Part shown: piece by piece, positions 21,901-32,750 of the stretch
How positions within the stretch are numbered: the stretch's first letter is position 1
Layout of the letters: the number at the start of each line of letters is the position of its first letter
Source: Naematelia aurantialba
Taxonomy: Eukaryota > Basidiomycota > Tremellomycetes > Tremellales > Naemateliaceae
Direction: 5' to 3'
Assembly (NCBI GenBank): GCA_021527695.1
Contig: JAKFAO010000015.1
Coordinates: 1-64,000 of the forward strand
DNA length: 64,000 nucleotides
The notes under the pieces: generated by a model
The model's database searches: none
Seen by the model: only the letters and a program-made list of their open reading frames with translations
What the model was told of the DNA's origin: nothing
Translations under genes and position numbers: made by a program

Positions 21901-24440
21901 GTGACAACGCTGTTGGAACCAATGCTCGCGTCCCCGCTATGATGTGTGCCACCGCCTGCGCGGGTAATAACACTCAGCTCTGCGGTGGTAGCGGTTACAT
22001 CGACGTCTACAACGCTACCGGTGCGACCCCCAAGTCGAACGGTCTTTCAGGTTACGTCGGCTGCTTCAACGACTACACCAAGCTCTCTGGATACACGTTC
22101 ACCTCGGACATGATGTCGAGCGAGATGTGCCAGCAGATCTGTATCCAACGTAATGCGACCTACTGCGGTCTCCGAGCAGGCAACACGTGCATGTGCGGAA
22201 CGGTACTGCCTTCGTCCCTTACTCCCACGTCGGCATGCTCGGTGGCTTGCGTGGGTGCCGCCAACGAGACGTGCGGTAACACGGATGTTGCAAGTGTCTA
22301 CGACCTGTCCCAGACTAGCATCTCGACTGGCGCGATTGACACGACATCCAACTCGACCGGATACGTCGGCTGTTTCATCTCTGCTACTTCGTACCCGCTG
22401 AACGTGACACTGTACACTTCCAACACGGCCATGACGATCGAGTCTTGTGCCGCTTCGTGCGGCGAGTTCGGCTACAAGTACGCGGGTCTGTACTACGGGA
22501 ACGGATGCAAGTGCGGCAACTCGCTCGACGCCAGCTCGCTCTCGTACCGTGTCTTGGCGACCAACTGTAACACGCGTTGCACGGGTAACAGCCTCGAGTT
22601 TTGTGGATCGGGTAACAAGATGTCCGTCTTTGAGCTTTCCAAGCTCGGCGTCGCCGCATCCTCCACAACCGTCGAGGGCTACAAGGGCTGTTACAATCCC
22701 GGAACCTTCTTCACGGCCGCCAACTACACGTTCAGCGACGCTTCGGTCACCGCCACCCTGTGTCGACGAATCTGTCACACCAAGGGCATGCCTTACGCCG
22801 GCATCTACAACGCACGCAACTGTGCTTGCGACAGCACGCCCAACTTCGGTAGCCAACTTCCGCTCAACCAGTGTACCATGGCTTGTGCCGGGAACAGCTC
22901 TGAGATCTGTGGTTCCAACGCGTATGCGTCCATTTACGACACGACTGGTCCGGGCGCATACCCGCCAACAACGGGCTACGCTACCGGTTACGTCGGCTGT
23001 TTCGTCTCGGACACGACCAGTCTGACCAGTTACACCTACACGAGCGGCGGTATGACCGCCGAGCTCTGTGGGTCGGTCTGTGCGGGCAAAGGATACAACA
23101 TCTATGGCGTTCGCACCACTTCTTGTTTCTGTGGCTCCACGTACCCGAACGTGCAGATCCGCGACGCCAGTTGCTCGTCCAAGTGCCCAGGTAACACGGC
23201 AGAGTACTGTGGTTCCAACGGCCAGGTCTCGGTCTTCTCGTCCACCAACGTCAAGTATGTCGCGCCATCGTCTTCGGTGGCCTCGTCTTCAGCGGCCTCG
23301 AGCTCCAAGGTCGCCAATGCCACGAGCAGCGTGGCGAGCACCTCCAAGGCTGCCAACGTCACCGCCGGCGTCACCGCAAGCAGCACCTCCAAGGTTGCCA
23401 ACGTCACCAGCAGCGTTACCAGCATCGCCGCAAGCAGCACCTCCAAGGCTGCCAACGTCACCAGCAGCGTCACCAGCGTGTCTGCGAGCAGTACCTCTAA
23501 GGTTGCCAACGTCACCAGCAGCGTCACCAGCATGGCCGCGAGCAGCTCTTCCAAGGCAGCCAACGCCGCCGGCGCCGCCGCCGCGAGCAGCTCTTCCAAG
23601 GCGGCCAATGCTACCAGCAGCGCCAGTGCATCGCCATCGGTCACTGTCATCGGCTCCGCTAGCACCTCGAAGACTGCATCGTCTAGCGCCGCTGCATCGT
23701 CTTCCTCGTCCAAGTCTGCCTCTGTGACCTCGGTCAGCTCGTCCAAGTCTGTCTCGGTTACTTCGGTCAGCTCGTCCAAGGCTTCAAGCGCGTCTGTTGC
23801 GTTGAACAGCACGTCATCGAGCATCAAGCCTTCATCCAGCTCGGTGTCCGCGTCGGCGTCCAAGACTTCGAGTGTCACTTCGGCTAGCTCGGCCAAGGTG
23901 TCGTCTACTAGCACTTCCAAGGCGGCCTCGTCCTCGACTACTTCGTCCGCCGCCGCCGCTACCAGCTCGCTCGGCAGTGTTGGCCTCGCCAACTCTGCTG
24001 TGCCTTTGGGCTGTTACATCGGCGGCCGATCGGGTGCATTCACCGAGGCGACCATGACTTGCTCGTCTTTGACCCCTGTCATGTGTCGCATGTGGTGTAA
24101 TGTCAACGGCTATGCCTACGCCGGTGCCAAGGGCGGCAACTTCTGCGGTTGCTCGGCGAGCTTGAGCGGCCTGACCAGTGGTTCGGCTAGCGACTGTACG
24201 ACGCCTTGTGTCAACGATGCCGACACGTCCGACGTGTGTGGTGGTACCACCTACTTCTCGGTGTACAACGCCACTCTGGACGGAATCGTCGCGCGTGACT
24301 TGACGCTCGACTTGAGCCAGATCACCGTCTTGCAACCGGACGACGACACACCGGTAGACGCAGAGGCATATGTCCAGGAGGGCACGAAGAAGTGGACCGG
24401 TCACACTCGCAGGCACTTCCGTAACAGGAGGCACGAGTAG
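18988..24440 (+). CDS. Giant secreted wall protein: DUF1996 + 11 WSC domains + Ser/Thr-rich linker
   Basis: 1796 residues from two exons (18988-19156 and 19219-24440; one 62-nt intron). Signal peptide MYRLLTLLPLAILALLQPVRG, then a DUF1996 domain (about residues 45-300; THMHKVFGGSAFGASYNYD, GFGCLVAADNTFGG, NGWDLDVLSKAL). Ten WSC domains follow in a row, each with the C...C...GxxCxCG...C...C.GN....CG pattern, for example GWQGCYANPSSGL to NQTCGG. A Ser/Ala/Thr/Val-rich linker (about 23260-23990) comes next, then an eleventh WSC domain (VPLGCYIGGRSGAF to VCGGTTYFSVYNA). There are many N-glycosylation sequons. No C-terminal membrane segment or GPI signal is evident; the tail is basic (RRHFRNRRHE). 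WSC domains bind beta-glucan or serve as wall sensors; adhesion or wall-crosslinking is inferred. Codon use is strongly biased to C-ending codons, which suggests high expression. Confidence 0.93.
23380..23640 (+). repeat. 54-bp coding minisatellite in the WSC protein linker
   Basis: A unit of 18 codons reading approximately ASSTSKVANVTSSVTSIA recurs about three times cleanly and twice more in degenerate form. It is in frame and encodes part of the Ser/Thr-rich stalk between WSC domains 10 and 11; each unit carries an N-V-T sequon. Confidence 0.85.
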
Positions 24441-24986
24441 ACGGGAGGGAGGAGGATCAGGGGAGGAGAGAATCTAAAATGGATATTTGAGAAGCGCATG
24501 GTTGAGAGTCGGAAAGGTTAATGGTGGTGGTGGAGAGTCAGAGAGGAAGTAGCTGGTCTACTGTGCTCGGCCCCGGGCAGTGAACCTCTATGACTCTAGC
24601 CTAGACATGTAGCTAGTATGCATTGTTTGTAAGTCCGCCAGTACAAGCGAGCAGACCGGCGGCCCTACTGACATGATTGGCATTGTTGACGAGATCGGCG
24701 CTGCTTGGCATGAAGGGACACTACTGACGTTGTCACTACTGACGTTGTCACTACTGACTTAGTCCTAACGGGAGAAGAGCTCCAAATCCAAGTTTCAGAC
24801 TAGACATCTGTTGCTCGTGTCCGGCCAGTCGGCCTGATGGCATGGCCTTCAAGCCGGTTTGCCCTTCCCTCCTCGTCAAGAAGCACGACATGCTGAACGT
24901 TTGGGGACACGCGATGCATGTCGTCGTGGTTGATCGTTCTGCTCACCTACTAAAGGTTCATCCAGCACGACCGCTCTGATAGTAGG
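24441..24986. other. Intergenic between WSC gene and P450 remnant
   Basis: 546-bp spacer. It contains a small tandem repeat at 24719-24763. Otherwise it should contain the WSC 3' UTR and the promoter of the P450 gene. No coding signal was recognised. Confidence 0.45.
24719..24763. repeat. 15-bp tandem repeat CACTACTGACGTTGT
   Basis: Two perfect copies and a third partial copy (CACTACTGACTTA). Non-coding, downstream of the WSC gene. Confidence 0.85.
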
Positions 24987-26916
24987 ATGGGGTCAAGAAT
25001 TGTCGCATTTCTTCTGTCCGATACGAGAGTGCTCGGTGTCTACTGGGTTTGGGTGGTCCTGGCCGCCGTGGTGACGCTCTGCATTGCCTTGTTCAGCGCC
25101 GCGGCGAGTCTCCTTTGGCGAGAGTGGACTGTTGCGCACTACAATCTCGATGGTGGGCTCTCGTCCGCGCACAAGTACAAACACAGGTACAAGATCGATG
25201 CTGACCCGCCCTGCTAGGACCGAAACGCTCGAACTGGTTCTACGGCGAGTTCAAGCGACTTGTCGAAGCTCCGACCGGGAGTCTGCAGGCATCGTGGGTG
25301 GCCGAGTACGGGCCTGTCGTAGCGTACAGCTCCCTCTTCAGGCGCCCCCACATCCTGGTCACCGACGCCCATGCGATTCGGTACATGTACACGCATTCCG
25401 ATCTGTTCGACCCCGAACAATGCGGCACCAAGCGACTACGAGATCTCACGGAGCACAGCCTTGTAGCCCCTGAAGAAGCGGTCCACCATCGCTGGCGCAA
25501 CGGTGCCGTGCCCTCCTTCGGCCCGGCACATATCGAGGAGCTCATGACGATCGTCTACTTAAAGACGTGCGAGCTCAAAGACAACCTTCTGGAGCGTCTG
25601 GATGACCGCAATGGCGAGGGTGATGGAGCAGGGGAGCGCGTAGGCGTCCAAATCGATGTATGGAAGTATCTCAACCAGGCTACGAGGGACATCGTTGGTC
25701 TCGGCGGCGTTCCTCACGACTGGGAGACGCTCGCCAAGGAACGCAACGAGCTGCTGGAGAGTTGGGACGAGATGCGCGCCGGATTCCTAACCAGGCCGTG
25801 GTTGTTCATCTGCCAGTTTTTGCCCCGGGCGGACTGGCTCGGCGTGAGTTTTCATGACCCTAGTAACGGCCCTGGCGCATCGGGCTCATCGGCAGGACTT
25901 TACCAAACGGCAAACGAGGGCAAAGGCGGCGCGCGATACCATGTTCGCCAACAGTCAGGCAAGTAGATTCCCGACCTACCCACGAGGGCTTGCCCCGCTG
26001 AGACAGAGCAGAAAGTCGTGCAAGAGAAGAAACGGCTCATTCAGGCGGAAGCGCAAGGGGAAGTTGAGAAAGCCGATGTGCAGGGGACGGACCTCTTGAC
26101 CGCGCTTGGTAGAGTTGTCCACTGGCGACACCTGCTGTTTACACTGACCGTGCAAGTGAGGGCCAACATGGCGCCTGACGTCAAGCCCGAAGAGCGCCTC
26201 ACAGATCGAGAGCTCGACTCCCAGATCCCGCTCTTTGTCAGTATCACAACCCCCATCACCGCGGGCAGATGCCGGCGCCTGATGACCCCCCCCCCCGGCA
26301 GTTGATCGAGGGGAGCCAAACAATCGCTTTGGCGCTCACCTGGGCCCTCATCATGCTCGCCAAGCACCATGGGATCCAAGACGCGCTGCGGGTCGACTGC
26401 CAGAGTCTCGCCGATGAGCAGCCATCCTGGTCAGTCTGAGTGCTCCCCGCCCATATCTCCTTGCTGCCCAAGTGACCCGTCCAGGGACGAGCTCGACACC
26501 CTCCCCTACCTCGAAGCATTCACACGCGAGATCCTCCGCGTGTACCCGCCTATACCATGCAGCATGCATCAACCGCGCCGAGACATCATCCTGCCACTTT
26601 CGACGTCCGTCAGAGGCAAAAACGGGGTGATGATGGACGCAATCAACGTCAAGACCGGCACCGGCTTGATGCTCGGTCAGACCCAAGTCCCTATTGCAGC
26701 TTGTCTTGTGTGTGTGCTGACCCGGCGGTTGCCATCATAGCACTGTACAATGTTAATACGTCGACGAGCGTGTTTGGCCCGGATGCAGCAGAGTTCCGCC
26801 CGGAGCGGTGGCTACATCCAGAGACCATGCCAGAGCACGTCAAGTCCGTACGGGGTGCTTGGGCGAATTTGTTAACTTTCGGAAGTGGCTCCAGGTCGCT
26901 GCTTGTGTATAGATAG
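24987..26916 (+). pseudogene. Cytochrome P450 with heme-binding cysteine lost
   Basis: N-terminal membrane anchor (VLGVYWVWVVLAAVVTLCIALF), then joined exons typical of class II fungal P450s: GPKRSNWFYGEFKRLV, PHILVTDAHAIRYMYTHSD, HHRWRNGAVPSFGPAHIEEL, DLLTALVRANMAPDVKPEER, an I-helix LIEGSQTIALALTWAL (the usual AGxxT Ala/Gly start reads EG), the ExxR motif in REILRVYPPIP and the PERF-like FRPERW. The heme loop, normally FGxGxRxCxG, reads FGSGSRSLLVYR and is followed at once by a stop at 26914-26916. The thiolate cysteine and the whole L-helix are therefore missing. No splice route downstream restores them. Splice sites upstream still look usable, so the loss may be recent. It could in principle be an assembly error. 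Confidence 0.75.
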
Positions 26917-27354
26917 GTGCTGTACGTATATAGAGACGTTGAGTGTGCCAGAGTCGGAATCTGTAGAGTCGTTACATGTGTGTAAGTAGCTTCCATACTA
27001 CCATGCCACTGTGCGCACCCCTGTTTCCGTAATGCTCTCACTCGCCATCGCCCCGGAGAGGATAGGGTGGAACTGAAGAAGACGGCAAACAGATGCGGTC
27101 TCTTACGGGAAGTTCAGGGCCGAGTAGAGGCATCCATTGCCGCGAGTCTTCAGGACGTACAGACTATTCCAGATAGGGGTGAATACCACACTCGGAGAGC
27201 ATGATTGCCTGGAACGTGTGTGGGTCGGCCAGCCAGATTCAGCTCGACACTTTACCAGTTGAACGCACAGCTGGAAGGATGTATGGTAAACTAGCAGTGC
27301 ATGCATAGACCCACGACTCGATGCTCAATGCTCTCGAATACCCAAGATCGATGC
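26917..27354. other. Intergenic between convergent P450 remnant and GT18 copy 2
   Basis: 438-bp spacer. I looked here for the missing P450 C-terminus in all frames and did not find it. Nothing else was recognised. Confidence 0.45.
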
Positions 27355-29411
27355 TCACATGACGAAGATCTCACCACCGCCCTCCTGAGTCTCCATGCCC
27401 GCTTTCCTCTGCTCGAGGATCCATTCCGCCCGCGACTTCCAATCGGTCGACATGAACTCGCCGACAATCTGCTCTTGCCTCTCACGGACAGTCCACGGAA
27501 GCTGCGTCCTATGACATAGAAATGAGCTCTATTTGTGGAATCTGCCCAGACCTGAGAAATCCACTGACTGCTCGATCGGAGTACGCAGCGCCTGCCTGAT
27601 CCCTTCCACAAAACTCGTGTAATTGGCACGCTTGATATGGTACACATATCTGACGTCTGTCAGTGCAGACAGCGATATGAGTAGGAGATCCTGTACATAC
27701 GGAGGGTCTAGATACATCATACCGTGGTGTTGCGGGTTCCTCCAGGACCCACGGTCATGATCTTTTGACGAGGGATGGTTGTTCAGATCATACTAAGAGC
27801 GTCAGTCAGCTTGGAAACTGGAAACCGGGCTAGCGGTCAAGAAGATCAGAGAGCAACATTGGAAGAGGCGACCCACAGGGTTGAGGAAGGGGACACCCTA
27901 ATATCTTTATGAGCTGGATAGACTGACGCGGGTATCGTGAGACCCACCAAGCTCAGAGCGTTATGCGGACTGGGACTCTCTGTTGGCCAGCCGATCCCCA
28001 GCATGCCCCTTGACAGAGCTACTTCCTTCTCGAACTCCACATGTGGTAGATTGATGCCGACGATGCGAATTCCGTCGGGCAGTTGCATCGGCACCTTCTC
28101 CTTTTCCTGTTCGTTTCGATCATCCTTACATGCGCCAACAAATTCGAACCCCGGAAACTCGGCTTGCAAGTCGGCGGATGCTCTGGAGAAGAAATCGAGA
28201 GGCCAAGCTGGATTGGAGCCAGGGTAGAAGTAGCGTATGAATTTGGCTAGCACCCAGATTCGCAAAGGTCGCTCGGCTGGCGGGATATGCGGAGGAGATG
28301 GGGGAATCTCGATGGTATAGGGCAAATATGTCCAGGCTAGTATCGTCAATAGACAAGCGATATTGCAGTAACAGCAGATAGCAACGCACACCGTTCCAAA
28401 TGGTCGATACTGTCTCGCGAAAACCCAGATTCAGAGTTCACATTCCAGTGATCACCGACAATACTGGCCTTGTGGCCCGGCATGTAATTGTACACAAACA
28501 ACTGCGCGCATCAGTCGCTCACGCATGCGTGGAATGTTTGTAGGCCTGATGGGCGATGGGATGCACATACCTTCCAAGCAGGGATGCCGTATGGCCGGTT
28601 TTCGGTTTTACGATACTCTTCGAATTTGCCTTTCCCATGCGGGTAGGCTAAAATGAACTGTCGTCTAATCAGTCACACGGCCAGCAGGATTGCCCACCTT
28701 GACAAGATCAGGGATCTGGTTGTATATGTACCAGATATAGTCTTGAGTACCCATCAGCGAAGTCCCTTGGGAAGTCAAATGACTCACGCCAGTCATCACG
28801 CGCGTGAAGGATAGTATAGCCGAACTTTCTAAGTGTTGCATCCTGTTTGAAGTTTCAATCGAGTACCCGGTCCCCATGAAGACAACCTACTACGGAGTTA
28901 ACCCTGTCGATACATCAGTACTCGTCACGAGCAGGAAGAAGGTAGATCGATAGGAAGATAGCTTGGAAAATTATGAGAAAATTCACCAAACACCCTCACC
29001 AGCCCCATATCCCTCGTATATTGCCCAATGGGCATGTATATGCCCGTATATTACTACCTGCCCGATGTCAGCGTTCGGGGCAGACCATCACTCCCAAGTC
29101 TAGCAGCAGCTCACGGTCGTTTGATTCTCTCTGCAAGTGTTCGTCGCTATGCATACGGCCAATTTCCGCATCTCAGCCTCGGTATACTGCTTGTAATTGT
29201 CCCAACCCCACAGGTCGGCAGGTCGATCTGTGGGGAAATAGGGCTCGAGCGCCGCAGCGTAGGCCTCGGCCTTTCGGGCGTTGACATCATCATGTGTGGA
29301 AGGGTAAAGGACGGCCAAGTAAGGGGACGAGGGATGATGTCGACTGAAGACGGCCAAGACGATCAAGGGCACCAGCACGAGGGCGACTCGGCGAGACAGG
29401 TGCGGAGCCAT
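27355..29411 (-). CDS. GT18-like glycosyltransferase, copy 2
   Basis: Full-length type II membrane enzyme. The start at 29411 gives MAPHLSRRVALVLVPLIVLA as tail and anchor. Joined blocks: RKLAVCIATNTCRENQTT, FGYTILHARDDW (also present in copy 3), DYIWYIYNQIPDLVK, QFILAYPHGKGKFEEYRK, LFVYNYMPGHKASIVGDHW, LPYTIEIPPSPPHIPPAERP, IWVLAKFIRYFYPGSNP, FPGFEFVGACKDDR, the nucleotide-sugar loop MLGIGWPTESPSPHNAL, GVPFLNP, YDLNNHPSSKDHDRGSW, YVYHIKRANYTSFVEGIRQA and a C-terminal helix ending GGGEIFVM. About nine short introns. GT18 enzymes act in the Golgi (metazoan MGAT5 adds beta-1,6-GlcNAc to N-glycans); the fungal substrate is unknown. It shares a 360-bp divergent promoter region with GT61 copy 2. 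Confidence 0.85.
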
Positions 29412-29771
29412 GTCGAAAGGAGGATGACGATCACCGGCATCGACGGTGATCAGGGGATCCAATTGCCCGCCATCAGGAGCAGTAGGCCTCGGTGAGGAGA
29501 GTGTTGAACAGAGGGTGCGAAATGGGGAGAGGGGAGTGCGAACTGATCGGCGAACAGCCAAGGGGGGCTCGAGCGGGGATCGCCGCCGGCAGAACCACGT
29601 GGCGTCTCCAGCAAGTCCCTGAGCTTGACACACCACTCGGTCACCTCTACTCGCGCGCATTGAAAGGGCTCGCTCACACCACTGGAAGACCGTTTCTTGC
29701 CTTTGTTGTTTGTGATAATCGGGTCGTCATCATCATCTGATCTTCATACATCCCGTCTTGACCACCCTTGA
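29412..29771. promoter_or_regulatory. Shared bidirectional promoter of GT18 copy 2 and GT61 copy 2
   Basis: Only 360 bp separate two divergent start codons (29411 on minus, 29772 on plus). No gene or repeat lies between. The spacing suggests co-regulation; no specific binding motif could be assigned. Confidence 0.6.
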
Positions 29772-32146
29772 ATGCCTTCAACTTCACCCTCGAGGCTTAA
29801 ACCCAGGAGACAAAGTGGCGGCATGGTCAAGCGAAAGTCACCAACACTGCTCTTCGTCCTCGTCTCGCTGATGGGCGCCGCCATTTTCTGGGCCAGCACT
29901 TCATCATCCTCTCCTGCGACACGCGTGTTCTCGACACGCCATTACTCTGCGTCTTCTCAATCGTCAGTATACGTGCCGATCAACGGAGAGAAGACAAACT
30001 TCGTCAATGGAATAGCGGGAACCAGTCAGTTGTGATCCCTTCTCTGTTTCTTTCCTTCCCTCCCGCTGTCTCTTTCTTTCCCTACCTCTTTCACTTTCAC
30101 TCGCTGTCCTTCTCTCCCCATCCGAAACCGACTACGAGTGATGCTAATGGCCATCAGCACTCTGGGAGAACATCTACCTCCGCAACGGCACCTGGTATGT
30201 CGTGACCTCACATCCGCAAACAATGCCAGAGATCGGCACCATTCTCTGTGCAGAACCTCTGCCAGAGCGAAAACACATTCCAGCTGGCCCAGACCGTTTT
30301 CAGTACATCAACCCTAGCGAGGCAGGAGAGATACTAGGGAAAGTGGCAGTGAGGAAGGCGGGGTTATCGGTAAGAACCACCGGGCCTACTCACGCGGACA
30401 TGCTGACGAGGAAGATGTTCTTCAACGACGAGCCTGGACCCAACGGTCAGAGCTTTTTGGCTCACTACTTCCATTGTGAGTCTGAGAGCATGCGCCGAGC
30501 TGACCGTCTCAGTCAGTACGCTAGCATTTTAGAGCTCTAGACCAGATTACGTAGCTAACGTAATCGATCTTTCCCCAACTCAGTTGGTAAGTTTCGCTCC
30601 GTTGCTCGACGATGAGAAATATGCTGATGACCGCAGCCGAGGTTTTCCTCTCCGCATGGCGGCTAGTGACATCGACATACGGTACCATACCTCTTCCTGA
30701 ACGACTCATGTATCGCACTGTCCCTGACGATTGGGTACGTTCCTTACCAATCCATATGGCGCTTGAGCTGTCTGACGACGCGCAGCGGGATAAGGCGGGT
30801 TTGACCACTTGGTTTCAGCAGAGTGTGATGCCGAATACCATCATCGAGGACGCACCGGTTTGGCAGGATAGGAAGGCTGCTCAGACCACATTCGTCTTCG
30901 ACAAGGTATGTCCGTGGAACTTGTGCGACTCTGGGAGGATCTAGCTGATGTGTACAGCTGGTCATCGTGGACGTGAGTTCTTGTAACAGACAGCGGATGC
31001 CCCATGCTTGCTCCCTCTCCCCACCCCCCCGTCCTCGTCTCACAAGCTCACATACCATAGCGCTTCGCTGCTCACATGTTTGGTCATGACGTCGGTTTAT
31101 GGAACAAAATGACTGCAGATCTGCCTACCTTGCCAGTTCCAAAAGACTGGATGTTACCACTACGCAACTCGCTCAAGAATTTCGTGCTCGCCCAAGGCTG
31201 TGACCTAGAAAGAGAGAACTCCCGAGTGCCGATCTTGACCTATGTTAATAGGTACATCTACCTTTCCGCTTGTACAGTTGTCCATACTGACACGGAGATC
31301 AGACAAACGACCAAACGGAGACTGGAAGAGGGAGATGCTGATCTCCTCCTCGAGAGCTTGAACGAGCTGCATGCAAAGGGCGAAGTCGAGTTCCACAACG
31401 CCATCATGGAGAACATGCCGCGGGCGGACCAATTTTGCCTTGCCCTGAAATCCGACGTGAGTACCGTCATCCGGAGCGTCTTTCCACGAACCGAGCTGAT
31501 CGTGGTAGATTTTGGTCGGAGTCCATGGGAACGGTTTGTCACATCAGTTGTGGATGAAACCGGGGTCCGCTGTGCTAGAGGTATGTCCATGCGAACTGGC
31601 CGCGAGGGTGAGCTTATGGGAGACAGATAATGGACAGCGGGGGTTTCGCCATGGTGAGATAATTTCCAGCATAGCAGCATCCCAACGCTTGTCCATCATC
31701 ACCATTCCCACCCGCCGAGTATCGGTGTCCCTTTACACTAGACGCCCTGTTTGATCTTTGCAGCACTGACTTGATCAGGACTACGCACTCCCGGCAGACC
31801 TGATGGGCCACGAATACTACGCGATCCACAACGACACCTATCTGCCGCGGTCGGAGTGGATCCTGCCGGACGGACGAGCGATGGTGCGTTGGCGTCCCTC
31901 GTCCTCCTCCCAATGGAGCTTCTGACGGTAACACACTGACGGTCACAGCAACAAGGCAAGAACTTCCACAATAACAACATTCGGGTACGTCTAGTCACCA
32001 TACTCCTCAAACAATATCTTTCCGCTTGGAAATCTCCAGGAGGCATTGTTGAGCTTACGACACAGACATACGGGCCATACATTGCATCCCTCATTTCGCG
32101 ACTCGCAAAGGACCGGAGTAAGCCTGTAGACAAGTCATCACTGTGA
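29772..32146 (+). CDS. GT61 (DUF563) family glycosyltransferase, copy 2
   Basis: Type II membrane enzyme; tail with Lys/Arg then anchor SPTLLFVLVSLMGAAIFWAS. Joined exons: LWENIYLRNGTWYVVTSHP, EILGKVAVRKAGLS, MFFNDEPGPNGQSFLAHYFH, AEVFLSAWRLVTSTYG, RDKAGLTTWFQQSVMPN, TFVFDK-LVIVD-RFAAHMFGH, NKMTADLPTLPVPKDW, PILTYVNR, FHNAIMENMPRADQFCLAL, signature ILVGVHGNGLSHQLWMKPGS, a 27-nt microexon IMDSGGFAM (31627-31653), DYALPADLMGHEYYAIHND, a short exon QQGKNFHNNNIR, and the last exon TYGPYIASLISRLAKDRS ending at TGA 32144-32146. At least twelve exons. Closest relative in the window is copy 3, which shares the microexon. Substrate unknown. Confidence 0.87.
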
Positions 32147-32750
32147 TACCTCCCTTTACGTGGCGGAAGAGCAAGGCGAGAACAGGACAACACCAATGAG
32201 CATGGGCAAAGGTATACGCGTGTGAACTGTGGGCTTTTGGACTCGGGGGTCATCATCTTTCATTTTCGTAGACATGCATCACTAGTCTTGCGTGACGGTT
32301 TGGCGCGACGGCGCGTGCGCATGGCTTGAATCTGATGTGGTGGCTTGTATCTGGCATGGCGTGCGCTCGACTTTTGCCATTCGAGCAGACTAAGCGACGC
32401 CCGCCAAGATTAAGCGACCCTCGCCTAGGCCAGTCGACTACCCCGGTGTGGCAGTGATGGCCAGTCAAGTGGGCCGGCGATAGTACGACCACGCAGACCG
32501 ACGCCCGGGACGCTGTGCTCGGAGAGTCCGAAATCATCAAAGAGACGAAGAGACGCAAGGACAGCTCAGCCCTATGCCCTATGCCCATTGCGCAATGTTC
32601 AATCCCCCCATGCCCTATCACCCATGCCTACGCTCTATGCCTATGCCTATGCCTATGCCTATGCCTATGCCTATGCCTATGCCTATGCCTATGCTCTATG
32701 CAAGTCAAAATGCATGCAAATTGTGCCCGGCCTACGCAGCCATCTTGGTC
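32147..32750. other. Convergent intergenic region between GT61 copies 2 and 3
   Basis: 604 bp separate the stop codons of two tail-to-tail GT61 paralogues. It contains the (CTATGC) hexanucleotide array and no recognised gene. Confidence 0.5.
32635..32694. repeat. (CTATGC)10 hexanucleotide array
   Basis: Ten perfect tandem copies of CTATGC with degenerate copies (CCTATGC, CATGCC) on both sides from about 32570. It lies just downstream of the stop of GT61 copy 3 (32751, minus strand), probably in its 3' UTR. Confidence 0.95.

Noticed and set aside
23102..23992. Minus-strand open frame rich in Leu/Ala/Glu
   Set aside because: Reverse reading of the Ser/Thr-rich WSC stalk repeat; the regularity comes from the minisatellite.
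29450..29677. Upstream extension of GT18 copy 2 start to 29660
   Set aside because: It would place about 80 Pro/Arg-rich residues before the membrane anchor and remove the divergent promoter; the ATG at 29411 gives a normal type II topology.
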